NCBI GenBank assembly: GCA_018342105.1
Contig: JAFIRS010000390.1
Span: forward strand, 701,349 to 765,348
Length of the DNA: 64,000 bases
Direction: 5' to 3'
Source: Gonioctena quinquepunctata
Taxonomy: Eukaryota > Arthropoda > Insecta > Coleoptera > Chrysomelidae
Positions within the stretch are counted from its first letter, which is position 1. Each line of letters begins with the position of its first letter. Made by a program: the position numbers and the translations under genes. Shown one piece after another: positions 10,985 to 21,690 of this stretch. The notes beneath the pieces are model-generated. The model was not told the DNA's origin. It did no database searches and saw only the letters and a list, made by a program, of their open reading frames with translations.

Positions 10985-12640
10985 CAGAGTGATTCAAAAG
11001 TACTTTGACAAACTTCAGGAGGTGATTCCTCACAATATTCTAATATGAATTGTCCAAATAAATATATGTCCGGAAACGCTTCGTTTCCAAGATACATCAG
11101 GGTGTTGAAAGTTTTATATTTATTTTCGTTTTTTTAAATAACTTTCGAAATACTGACGTTAAATAAACGTAAATTGATATTGAGAGGTTTTTTGAGGTGT
11201 CGAATTCGAACATGATATTATAATTGCTCTTAATCGTAGGGGGGGCCACCTACACATCTTTTTCTTTTTTGAAGATTAATAACTTTTTTGAGCGTACTTC
11301 TAGCACATTTTTCAGTAAAAAAATCAATTCCTCTATCATATCAACGTAAAAAGCTACCCTTAAATTGTTACAAGTCGCTATAAGCAACCGTTCTCTAGAT
11401 ATTTGGACTTGAAAATTTCAAGTCGATTATTTGATAATCAATGTGTGTTGAAGTTATTACCATTATTTTGCATTTTTCACAAGAATGCTTAGGAAATGAA
11501 TTTGACGTTACAGTAAGTAGTTTTAGTAATTACATATAATGTGATAGTTAAACGTTTTGTTGAAGTTTCTGTAAGTTTTAAAACACTAATTTTGAAAAAA
11601 TGGATTATTTAAATAATAATGCTCATTTAGCCGATATGCAATTCGTTTATGGCCTTGCGGATGGCAATGCGCTCGAAGCAAGACGTATTTACCAGGAGCG
11701 ATTTTCCAATCGAGTACTGCCTTCAGCTCCAACATTTACCAGTCTCCACCGTCGTTTGGCAGAAACAGGTAGCTTTAAGAGGGCAGCTGATATTATTGGA
11801 AGACCATGAGCAGTCCGAACCCCAGAATTGGAAGAAGCTCGAGGAGAATCCAGAAACAAGTACCGGAATAATTGCTGAAGCTCTCAATTCTACTCAGTCT
11901 ACAGTTTGGAGAATTATTCACGATCAACAATTTCATCCATACCATATTCAAAGGGTACAAGCTCTTTTGTCATGAGACTTTCTCCAACGCATTACTATGT
12001 GTCAGTGGTTTTTGAGAAAATTGGCTGGATATCCTCAATTTTTAAAATATGTACTCTTCACGGACGAGGCAAACTTCTCCCGAAATGCTATCACAAACTT
12101 TCATAACAACCATGTTTGGGCTCTGGAAAATCCGCACGCAGTTACTGAAAGACATTATCAGAATAATTTTCTGTTAACGTATGGGCGGCTATAATTGATA
12201 ATTACTTGATAGGTCCTTTTTCTTCCTACTTCAGAATGTACCCTTAGAAATTCGTATCCGCATGTGGTTTAAGCATGATGGGGCTCCGCCCCATTTTAGC
12301 GTTGTAGCCAGGGAATTCCTTGACACTGTCTATCCAAATCGACGGATCGGTAGGGGTGTAGAAGAACCTAACCAGGCATGGGCACGAAGGTCCCTAGATC
12401 TAAACCCGCTAGATTTTTATTTTTGGGTACATTTGAAGTCACTAGTTTATAAAACTCCAGTAGCGAACGAGGAAGATCTAAGAAACCGAATAGTAGACGC
12501 CTGTGAAACAATAAGAAACACACCAATAATTTTTGAGCGGGTACGAGATTCAATGACTAGAAGACTGAATGCCTGTATCTTCACTGAAGGTGGACACTTT
12601 GAACAATTTATTTGAATACAATTTAGTTTCCTTTATTTTA
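10985..12640 (+). mobile_element. Mariner-like element, left end plus transposase relic
   Basis: The left end begins CAGAGTGATTCAAAAGTACT directly after TA at 10983-10984, the usual insertion dinucleotide of Tc1/mariner elements. A broken transposase follows at 11600-12615. I could not find the complementary right end after 12640, so the right limit is set just past the stop codon and is uncertain. Confidence 0.6.
11600..12615 (+). pseudogene. Tc1/mariner-superfamily transposase (insect DUF4817 type), frameshifted
   Basis: The frame starts at ATG 11600 with the N-terminal helix-turn-helix typical of this insect family (QFVYGLADGNALEARRIYQE, then LPSAPTFTSLHRRLAETGSF). It is broken at about 11800, continues in another frame (STGIIAEALNSTQSTVWRII) and again near 12000-12190 (VLFTDEANFSRN, the first catalytic Asp). 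The last part, 12262-12615, holds the second Asp in HDGAPPHFS and the third in LNPLDFYFW. About 44 residues lie between these two, compared with 41 in the copy at 13.8 kb, because of a small local insertion. It ends with GGHFEQFI, the standard C-terminus. At least three frame changes make it inactive. Confidence 0.85.
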
Positions 12641-12674
12641 TTCTACATATTCAAAATTTCTTGAAATAAAATGT

Positions 12675-12955
12675 CACAAAACTCGGCCGCCATTTTAAAG
12701 CCGCCATCTTGAATTTTCAATTTTTACAAAAGAATCATAATATTCGACCCAAAAACCCCCACATACCAATTTTGAATAGAATCAGACCATAATCACAAAA
12801 CTCTTCCACCATTTTGGAGCCGCCATCTTGAATCTTTCAATTTTTGACAAAAGAATCATAATCTCCGACCACAAAAACCCTCAGATACCAATTTTGAAGC
12901 GAATCGAACCATAATCACAAAACTCGTACGCCATATTGGAGCCGCCATATTGTTT
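12675..12955. repeat. Tandem repeat of about 120 bp, 2.3 units
   Basis: Units start with CACAAAACTC at 12675, 12794 and 12916. Each contains a GCCGCCATCTTGAA-type block and a CCAATTTTGAA block. The third unit is cut short by a T-rich run. The stretch after it, to 13110, has CATACAAGTGAGCTAATATA and GCGTGTAAAAA, which resembles the tail of RTE-type LINEs, but no coding part is present. Confidence 0.65.
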
Positions 12956-13771
12956 TTTTTTTCACACAAACATTTCTTAATGCATTGTCACCGGAATTAT
13001 GTACACCTGCCAAATTTCAAATCATTCGGACGTCTGGAAGTGGGTCAAAATCGCGCCCAATAAAGGAGTCTGTTACAAACAAACATACAAGTGAGCTAAT
13101 ATAAAGCGTGTAAAAACTATGTATTGTAACTAGTAACAATAAAGTTATTTTGTGATCGAATTACAGATCACAACCAACCTTTATCTGATCACTTTGCTGA
13201 TTTTTATTGAAATTTTACAAACAAATACCTAATTCAACTGAAAATGACAAATAAAAATGTAAATCTGTTAATATAATGAATTCAATTTTTAGAAGACAAA
13301 CCTAAGAAAAAAATGCTATAAAATCTGGAATTGAAGGAATAACTTCAGAAATACTTATAGCTCTGATTGGAGTCATTTCTAAACCATTAATTAGCACATT
13401 TAATAAATAATATGAAAATAGGTCTAATAAAATAGAAATATCGCGACTATACAGTGCTTCTCAAAAGTCCCCTCCCCCCTCTTATTTTTGGAACGATTAT
13501 ACATAAACAAGTGAAATTTGGAAACTGAATATTAAAGGTTGTAAACTTCCCTACTAGTGATGATAGATGATGAAATCGTTAAAGATGACGTCACAAGAAC
13601 ATTGTGACCAATAATTTTAAATGGAACCCTACGGCAAGCGACACCTCTTTTAAAAGGTATCGAAAAAACCTATTCAATGATACTAATTTTGTTTGTGTTT
13701 ATGGCAGTTTTAATGGCTCATTAGTAAACATTAAAATTTAAATTCCATTCAGTATGATATTAATTACAGAT

Positions 13772-14916
13772 TTAAGAATCAGTATCTACTTGAAGAAATT
13801 GCTCGAAGTGACCTCCATTTACTTCCTGACAGTGAAATATCCTATTTTTAAACTCTTCTCGTACTCTTGCAAATGTGTCTGCGGAAACAGCCTCACATTC
13901 TGCAACAATACGTTGTTTTAAAACGCCAATATTGTCAGGTTCAGTGGCGTAAACCTTTGATTTAAGGTACCCCCACAGAAAAAAATCCAAAGATGTGAGG
14001 GCCGGTGATCGAGCTGGCCATTCCGTTGAACCTCGTCGTCCAATCCATCTACCACGATACTCCTCATCCAAATACCGTCTTACTGCACCGTAATAGTGTG
14101 TAGGAGCACCATCCTGTTGGAATGTTATTTCCACATTGCCGAATTCATCTGGATTATCTTCCAAAATTTCAAGGATTAACGGTTCTATTGCGTTTTGCAA
14201 CAGCTCCAGATAAACCTCACCGGTTAAATTAGTATTTAAAAAAAGAGGCCCAACGATGTTGTTTCCCAGGATACCTGCCCAAACATTCACCTTTAGTATT
14301 CAAAAAATGAGGCCCAACGATGTGGTTTCCCAGGATACCTGCCCAAACATTCACCTTCTGGGGAAATTGGGTATGTGTTTCACGAAACAGGTGAGGATTT
14401 GCGTCACTCCAATACCTCACATTCTGAGTATTTACATTTCCATTTAGATAGAAAGTACTTTCGTAACTAAAACAAATTGTTTTGACATAGTCTGGCTGTT
14501 GGTTAATTTTAGTTTCCATATTTTCACAAAATTCTAGTCTGGGTCGTCGTCTGAGAGTTGATGAACCATTTTTAATTTGTATGGATGAAATTTGTTTTTT
14601 TTTCAACACCCTGTGTACTGTACTTCGACTGACTTCACAGGTAGATGTAACGTGAGTTGTTGAAGAAGTAGGATTAACTATTACTTCTGCCAGTATATAA
14701 ATTTTTTTCTCATCAGAAATTTGTGGTCTGCTAGATCGTTTCGCATCATTAATACTATCCGTTGTTTCAAACTTACGAAGAAGCTCCCTTAAATAAGTCC
14801 TCAACAGGGCGATCGGAAAACCTCTCATTAAAAATGCGTTCTGCTGCATGAATATTTTGTCCAGTTTCACCAAGAATTAGGATCGCTGCTACTTCATCAC
14901 CTAAAGCACGTACCAT
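13772..14916 (-). pseudogene. Mariner-like transposase, nearly intact, broken by a 64-bp duplication
   Basis: The start is the ATG at 14914-14916, in a different frame from the main body (a shift near 14830). The N-terminal helix-turn-helix part and RSTVHRVLKKK are followed by SYESTFYLNGN, the first catalytic region, at about 14450. Near 14230-14357 a 64-bp direct duplication repeats the NVWAGILGN segment and shifts the frame. The second half carries the second catalytic Asp in FQQDGAPTHY and the third in LTSLDFFLWG, with 41 residues between them, and ends GGHFEQFLQVDT. The DD41D-like spacing separates it from classic mariner (34). It is the best preserved transposase of the window. Confidence 0.88.
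14230..14357. repeat. 64-bp tandem duplication inside the transposase gene
   Basis: Two units, 14230-14293 and 14294-14357, both run TAGTATT..AAAA, GAGGCCCAACGATGT and CATTCACCTT and differ at only a few positions. The length is not a multiple of three, so it breaks the frame. Confidence 0.85.
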
Positions 14917-15484
14917 TCTGCTTCTTGAAGCACTTAAACGTTCGGCTCACAACAGTTTAACAAATTATTAAAATGAACAAAAATATTAAAAGTACCAAAA
15001 GCTGCTAAAACAGTTAAACATTCGATCAACAATACACAAATTATTAAATGTATAAAAACTTGGACAATTACAAAAACGTCGAATTAGGGAGACTAACAAA
15101 AACGTCAGCTTATTTGACAACTATCCAGAGGCGGAGCTTGAATTCGGAATTTTAGTATTAACTGATTTAATTCTCCACAGCTTTGCGTTTTTTAAAAGCG
15201 AGTTGCCAAAACTGCCATAAACACAAACAAAATTAGTATCATTGAATAGGTTTTTTCGATACCTTTTAAAAGAGGTGTCGCTTGCCGTAGGGTTCCATTT
15301 AAAATTATTGGTCACAATGGCCTTGTGACGTCATTTCTGAAGATTTCGTCATCTATCATCACTAGTAGGGAAGTTTACAACCTTTAATATTCAGTTTCCT
15401 AATTTCACTTGTTTCTGTATAATCGTTCAAAAAATAAGAGGGGGGAGGGGACTTTTGAGAAGCACTGTATGTTCAATCAGAAGT

Positions 15485-15885
15485 ACGATAAAGGTGAAAA
15501 AATTCAAATAACAAATTATTTGGAAAACAATTCGGTTTCAGGAACAATTTTTCCATTGGATATGCTTTTTGTTATCTAATCAATAATACTCATCATTTGC
15601 TGGCTAATAATAATCTAACATTTTGTACATTTTTCGATGTTTCAAAAGCATTTGTCCTTCATTAATTGCTTCATGAAAAGATTCACAAAATAATTTTTTT
15701 CGGAAAGAAAAATGTGAATGAGATTTTTTAATAATAGAATTATGTAGAAAGTGTTCAAATTTATAGTAAACTGAATTGTTTCATCACACAAGGTGGTGTG
15801 TATTACTTTAATTTTATATTTACTTAAATGACCTACTGATCAAAATAGCTGGAACAAAATACAGTTTTTCCAAAACACCATTACA
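15485..15885 (+). pseudogene. LINE reverse transcriptase fragment
   Basis: The plus strand reads degraded RT blocks: FGFR-NN at about 15530, FCTFFDVSKAF at about 15625 (the first catalytic Asp region) and FYLNDLLIKIAG at about 15820. Stops and shifts are frequent. It lies between the mariner-like element and CDPF1 and is a separate old insertion. Confidence 0.55.
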
Positions 15886-16688
15886 ACTTATGTACTGGAC
15901 AGATTTGATACAAATTACATAAAAAGATTTTAAAGTAATAAAAAAATATTTTTATTACAATTTACTGACAATAACTTGTGAAAGGGATATATAGTTTTCG
16001 TTTTCCTCATCACAATTCACTACCAAATTTGGGCCCCTCAAAATAAATGTTAGGAGACAAACCGTATCAAATATAAATGGAACATTAACTTTAATTACAA
16101 AAATGTTAATTTCTAAAAAAAAAACATTTTGATATGCAACATCAATTGAGTTCAGAATTCTGGGTAGGTGAAATGGGGGCAAAAATTTACACGATGGTAA
16201 GTTTGAATCCTATGTGATGTAATTACCGTACTTAATGTAAAATTGCAAGTTCCAGGTAATTTTACGGACTCGCATCACAGCCACAACATCTGGTTTTGAG
16301 AAAATGTATTCTACCATGTCTGAGTAAACATTAGATACATGCTAAGTAATAATACATTTTTATGATGTAGAACACATCCTATTCAATACAAACCTCAGTA
16401 ATAAAACGTTATGTATTTATCAGATTTGAAGAAGCATTTTATTCAGTTGATTCACCACATAACAGTTTTCCATAGAGTAACACAGTTGTTTTTATATTAT
16501 TAATACACCATTTCTTATGCATGATAATACACATTACTAGGTATTGCCAGTTTATAACTCAAAAATCGAGTTCAGATAAAAATTCTCCATATAATCTCTT
16601 GAAACAATGTAGAAATCATTAAGACATTCTAGACAGCTGTGCTATCATTTTGATACACAATTTTGAAAATAATTTCATATTACTACAG
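15886..16688. other. Intergenic, 3' side of CDPF1
   Basis: A 75-residue minus-strand open stretch at 15955-16182 has no recognisable features. Nothing else is supported. Confidence 0.35.
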
Positions 16689-17102
16689 TTAAAATTTATT
16701 TTTTTTTTTGTGTTTTGCACATTCTATACAGTAACTTCCATCAAAATATATACTACAGTTGGCATCTTTACAAACAGCTTTTCTACAAACAATACAATGT
16801 GAACCGAGGATGATAATTTTTCCTTGTTTAGGAGCTGTAAAAGGGTCTTCGATGACATAAGCATCTTCTAATAGTATGTAGTTTTTCACTAGAGAAGGGT
16901 TACTTCCGAAATATTCATACTTTTCTTTAAAAATACAGGTGGAGCATTGGAAATACTTGACTTCTTCCTTCAATTTTTCATGTTTGGAAATGTCAGAGGA
17001 AGATTTCACATGGTCACTGGTTGGAGTCATTTTGATATCAGTTTCTGTAGATGAAATAAACTTTGTATCAGTTTTTCCATCATCTTCCTTATTTTCCATC
17101 AT
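16689..17102 (-). CDS. CDPF1: CDPF1, cysteine-rich DPF-motif domain protein
   Basis: The frame has an open GTG upstream, but the first ATG is at 17100-17102, giving 137 residues. Residues 1-45 are acidic, Ser/Thr-rich and probably disordered. The C-terminal part is the CDPF1 domain. It opens with FQCSTCIF and YEYFGSNP, has LLEDAYVIEDPFT with the DPF motif, then LGSHCIVCRKAVC, NCSIYFDGSYC and a final C before a lysine-rich tail. The paired cysteines suggest metal binding. The family is widespread in animals but its job is not established. Just upstream, the minus strand reads a pyrimidine-rich GTTATGTTTCAG ending at 17129, a good splice acceptor, so a 5' untranslated exon probably lies further right. 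The length fits the family. Confidence 0.9.
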   Translation of the reverse strand: MMENKEDDGKTDTKFISSTETDIKMTPTSDHVKSSSDISKHEKLKEEVKYFQCSTCIFKEKYEYFGSNPSLVKNYILLEDAYVIEDPFTAPKQGKIIILGSHCIVCRKAVCKDANCSIYFDGSYCIECAKHKKKNKF

Positions 17103-17119
17103 TCCAATCACCTTTGCCT

Positions 17120-17590
17120 ACCCTACATCTGAAACATAACAAAAATCCACTGTTATTTGTTGCTCGAATAAATTTCGAATGGAAGAAAAGTTATTTCATA
17201 TAGGTGAGACGATTATATGAAAGTATATATATATACAGGGTGGCCCAGTGTTGTGTGCAAGATCCATAACTTCTTTGTACCCAAGTGAACGACTTGATGT
17301 TTTTCAAGGATAGATCAGACAATCTTATCGATTGGGAAAAAACCATCAAGAATAAATTATTGATTAAGGAGAAAGCGAGGAATGTCTTCCCAAATTCTGG
17401 TTGTTAGTTTCATTTAAGAATAATCTGTACTCCTAATAATATTATGGAAAGGAAAGAAACAAAAGAATCTCCTGTTAACATATATGTAAATGTCCCTATG
17501 AATTAAATTTTTTTACCATTTCTTCCACAAAGACACCTAGTGTTTATGTGAGTATAAAATACTGTTGTTTTCTTCATATTATGTGCAGAA
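17120..17590. other. Intergenic with a transposon-end-like motif
   Basis: The splice-acceptor-like sequence of CDPF1 lies at 17128-17140. At 17237 TATACAGGGTGGCCCAGTGT looks like the terminus of a Tc1/mariner-type element, but no partner was found. Confidence 0.35.
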
Positions 17591-19030
17591 GTCATTGATC
17601 AACTTATGTTAGCCCCAGGAAAACTATCTACTGGCCCTTACGGAATTCCCCTACATTTCATAAAAAAACTGTGTATTTACGATGGCAAAGCCCCTTCAAA
17701 CAATATTCAATATATCTCTATCATCAGGAACATTTCCTCAGTTTTAGATACAAAGTTTTCTCACCAATCCACAAATCTGGACCAAGAGTTGACATAAAGA
17801 ATTATCGTCCTGTTAGTAAGCAATCTGAAATCCCCAAATTACTTGACTGCTTGATTACTAAGAAATTTACTTATGACACTAAGAACATAATGAATGAAAA
17901 CCTCAGGATGATCTACCAACACAAATTTGGTTAGTTACCAACATTATCTTTTAAACAGTTAAAGAGAAAGGCACCAGGTCGACTATATCTACACTGATTT
18001 TTCAAAAGCATTTGATAGAGTCAATCATGACCTTCTAATTGCAAAACTCTCTGCGTTAGACATTGATAGTAACTTTTTGAACTGGATCGGATCTTAATTG
18101 AGAGGTAGGACCCAATGTGTCAAATATGCTGGTTCTGTGTCATCAGAAATTTCTGTAACATCTGGGGTTCCCCAAGGATCCCATATAGGCCCGCTACTTT
18201 TCTTATTTATTAATTATATTTCGGAAGTAATACAACACAGCTGCTACTTGATGTTCGCAGATGACCTTAACAATGTCTGTGATGCCGAACTATTGCAAGT
18301 AGATTTGAGTAATTTGTCCCAATGGTGCGATTTAAATATGCTTCATCTAAACATAAACAAGTGTCATCAAATCACATTTTCGAGGATAATGAATCCAATT
18401 CACTACTCTTACCAAATAAAAAATGTTTATTTGTCAGTGGCTGATAGTGTTCGAGATCTTGGCATATTATTTGACTCCAAAGTAACATTTAAGACACACA
18501 TTGATAATATTGTCTCTAAATCATTCAAATTATTAGGCTTCATTCAAAGATCTTCAGATCAATTTTCCATTTACACTTCCAATATATTGTACTGCTCTCT
18601 CGTTCAATCAGTTATTGAATATAATTGTATGATATGGTGTCCGTTTTATCAAGCGGATATCAATAGAACTGAGAGAGTTCAAAATAAATTTTTAAGGTAG
18701 TGTGCATTCAAACTTGGATATCAGAAGAGATACATACTATGAATATTCTGACATTCTGAACATATTAAATTTATCAAGTTTAGAACATCAAAGAGCTGAA
18801 ATAGATTTAAGATTCCTGAACAGGGTTATAAATGGAGCTATAAGTTGTCCAAATTTAATTGAACTCTTTAATCTAAAAGTCAATCCCAGAAGAACAAGAA
18901 TTTCAGAACTGTTCATGATTCCTCATCACAGTACGAACTATGGCCAAAATGAGTCAATTACAAGGGTAGTTAAATTAGCAAAACAAAATAGTGGAATAAT
19001 TGATTTATTCGATACATCCACGTATTAATT
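17590..19030 (+). pseudogene. LINE reverse transcriptase, long broken copy
   Basis: The plus strand carries most of an RT domain. A STGPYGIPLHFIKK block at about 17620 and DIKNYRPVSKQSEIPKLL at about 17800 come first, then FSKAFDRVNHDLLI at about 18005 with the first catalytic Asp. A 200-residue open part (18098-18700) follows with SGVPQGSHIGPLLF, the catalytic MFADDL, WCDLNMLHLNINKC and VRDLGILFDSK. After a stop, the C-terminal part continues at 18702-19028. This is a Jockey/CR1-type arrangement. The endonuclease is missing, so the copy is truncated at the 5' end, and at least three breaks make it inactive. Confidence 0.85.
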
Positions 19031-19338
19031 CAAAAGTCAAATGAGGCACATTAATTTGTTGTAACTTAGTTTTAGTTTATTATGATGATATTTGTAGATA
19101 TATGTATATTTATAGAAAATAAGAATTGTCTCTTAAATATTTGTTTTTTGTAAATTGGCATGTCCGTAAAGAAATAAATTATATATATATGAATATATGT
19201 TTATGTATATTCATTTATATTTTACAATCTGTGTATTTTTTTGTTACTGTATATGTATATTATTTTGTTACCGCCATTTTAATAGGGTCAACATTTCATT
19301 ATTATATATTTTATATTCCCATTTTACTTTGTAGTGCC

Positions 19339-19367
19339 CTGAAGATGACTTTATAAAAGTCGAAACG
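19339..19367 (+). ncRNA. Hammerhead-like motif (CTGAAGA-stem-GAAAC)
   Basis: CTGAAGA is followed by one extra T, then GACTTT-ATA-AAAGTC, a perfect 6-bp stem, and GAAACGTT. The two conserved boxes of a hammerhead core are in place (the fourth base of the CTGANGA box is free). The extra base before helix II is not canonical, so activity is doubtful. The same form occurs at 53453 and 53721. Confidence 0.4.
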
Positions 19368-19379
19368 TTGGAAAATAAT

Positions 19380-20022
19380 AGAATAGAATATTTATTGGTC
19401 CTTTATGATCAAATACATGATATAGGATAGGTCACAATGGGCATAAGTCCATTACGTCAATGTAAAATGAAGAAATTATTATTGGAGTATATGTTCGGAG
19501 ATTCAATAAAGAACCACACAAGTTATGGAGCCACAGAGTTGTGACATAGAAATATAAAATAGTCACTAAGTAGCAGTGTGTACATATATAACATCAAATA
19601 ATATAACAATACATCATAACAACATAGGAATATATAAAATATAATATAAGATTACATATAAACATAGTTTACCACTATAACAATATAAAAATCCCCACAA
19701 AGTAAATTGACATGTACAGTTTACAGTTTTTCGATCACCTGAAATTGAGATATTCTATGGTGGAATAGAAACTATGGGTCGTTAAGAATAACCTGAGTTT
19801 TTTTTTGAATAATTTTAAAGGCTTGACATCTTTTATGTCAGAAGGTAGGTGGTTGAATAGTTTTGCTCCTGCCAGTGAAGGAGTTTTTTCATACAAACTT
19901 GTTGCATGTTTTGGGATTCTAATTGAATCAGCGTATCTGGTTGGATATTGGTGTATGTATGAGTTCTTCGCTGAATCTTTCAAATTGCGTTTAATATAGC
20001 AAATGCAGCTGTATATATACAT
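19380..20022 (-). pseudogene. LINE 3' fragment on the minus strand
   Basis: The 95-residue frame at 19735-20022 reads YPTRYADSIRIPKHATSLY, then AGAKLFNHLPSDIKD and FKKKLRLFL. This is the standard C-terminal end of Jockey/CR1-like ORF2 proteins. The remainder down to 19380 looks like its 3' untranslated tail. The copy is truncated at the 5' end and directed against the preceding LINE. Confidence 0.7.
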
Positions 20023-20029
20023 ACAGGGA

Positions 20030-20728
20030 ACAGTTAAAATATGGTGTTCCTGAAAGTACGATCTGCAGGAGAATCAATAGTGGTTTCAATTATTAGACCT
20101 TACCCCAACAAAATTTACAATTTACTGTAATCAGGTCACAAACTTCCAGAAAACATAATTGCCATGGAAATTTTGAATTTTCTGAAGCAAAAAAACGGCT
20201 AGAAACGATGAATTAATTGGAAATTCCCTTTTTTGAAATACACCATGTATCGCGGTTGCATATTGTTTTTCCAGCTTAAAATTCACATAACAGTTGTCGA
20301 ACTACCAAAACATAATTGTTTTGAATTTCACGAGGCTGAAAAAACAGAGCATTTTTTTTATAAGGGGTGTGCTAACTTGATATCAAGTTAACACTGGCAT
20401 TACAATAAATTGACGAAGGTTAGTCGAATATTAATAAATGTTAATTGTAATTTCTCGAATAATTATCGAAATACATTCAACATGATAAAAATACAATAAA
20501 ATATATATAAGCATTTATATTATATTTCAAAAATTAGAATTCAACATTGTAAGGCACTTATATTTCGCCTTTTCACATAAAATGCATATATCAGGAAATA
20601 TCCATATATTTTCTTTAATAGTAGTTTATGTAACAAGAGCTGGCAGCGAATCATATTCAAAGCTCAGTTCTGACCGCCTATCAACAAAATTGCCCACTTA
20701 AAATAAAAAAAGATAATAGAGCAACCTC
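20030..20728. other. Intergenic with a 26-bp near-palindrome
   Basis: No gene was recognised. At 20369-20394 the near-palindrome GTGCTAACTTGATATCAAGT (continuing TAACAC) stands out. A sister copy lies at 22786-22811. Confidence 0.5.
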
Positions 20729-21690
20729 TTAATGGGGCAAAAACCTAGAAAAGAGAAGAGCAGAAGTAAGGGGCCTCTTCAATAGAGCCAAAGAATCATG
20801 ATGCTGGGAAGAATACCGCTCTACCCTAACGGGATACAACAAAGCGATAAGGAAGGCCAAGAGGGAATCTTGGAGGAAATTCTGCCAGAGTATATCTGAT
20901 ATACCTACAAGCACAAGAATCCACAAGATCCTCTCTAGAGTAACGGAGCAAGAAGTGGATCTGATTAAACGATCTGACAGAACTGTGACGGAATCTCGAA
21001 GGGAGACCTTAGAGCTTCTAGTACAAAACCAGCTAATTCCACTTCAACCAGGACGACCAAGTCCAGAAGATTGGAAGAAAGCAAAGGAAATCATCAAACC
21101 AGCAGCGGTAGAATGGGCTTCAACTATCAACCGCAGGCACCAGGAGAGGATGGAATCTTTCCTGCACTACTAGAGATTGGGGCCAAGATACTAACGCCCA
21201 TACTCACTAATCTTTTTAGAGCCAGCCTGGCATGGGGATACCTACCCTCAAGCTGGACGTCGATAAGGGTTGTGTGTATACGTGAAAGTTGGGAACAATA
21301 AAAACCTTCCCAAATTCCTTCGCCCGATCAGCTTGACATCATTTCTGCTGAAAGCCACAGAGAAGATCCTGGATAGGCACATACGAGAAGATGTGCTGAA
21401 GGAAAACCCTCTCAGCACCCACCAGTACGCGTACCAGGCAGGAAAATCAACAGAAACTGCATTAGACAAACTCGTCGGGAAACTGAACGATTCTCTGAGA
21501 TGGGAGAAATCACAGTAGCTGCCTTTCTCGACATTGAAGGGGCATTCAACAATGCACTACTGATATCCCTACACAGAGCACCAATTAACAAAGGGATTTC
21601 GATGCTAAGATATAGAATAATCTCAAGTTCCCTCCACCAGGAGAAAATCTGGCCAGGGCTAGCGCCTCGTCTGTAAACATTACGATTCTT
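20729..21690 (+). pseudogene. LINE ORF2 fragment, R1/LOA-like
   Basis: Read on the plus strand in changing frames, it gives YNKAIRKAKRESWRKFC (about 20830), a QAPGEDGIFPALL block (21140) and RPISLTSFLLKATEKILDR (21325). Then come YAYQAGKSTETALDKLV (21430) and AAFLDIEGAFNNALL (21520), with the first catalytic Asp. It stops before GVPQG. The DIEGAFNN and AYQAGKST wording differs from the other LINEs here and matches R1/LOA-type elements. The segment at 31.2-31.9 kb belongs to a related family. Confidence 0.75.

Larger units (their letters stand above)
13452..15467 (-). mobile_element. Mariner-like element with both ends, about 2.0 kb
   Basis: The left end CAGTGCTTCTCAAAAGTCCC (13452) and the right end GGGGACTTTTGAGAAGCACTG (to 15467) are complementary, and both are flanked by TA. 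The inverted repeats run inward for about 280 bp with few differences (shared words include ACCTCTTTTAAAAGGTATCG and TTACAACCTTTAATATTCAG). A transposase on the minus strand fills the inside. Ends that long and that similar point to a fairly recent insertion. Confidence 0.9.

Noticed and set aside
17237..17260. Mariner-type terminus TATACAGGGTGGCCC
   Set aside because: No matching inverted partner or transposase could be paired with it.
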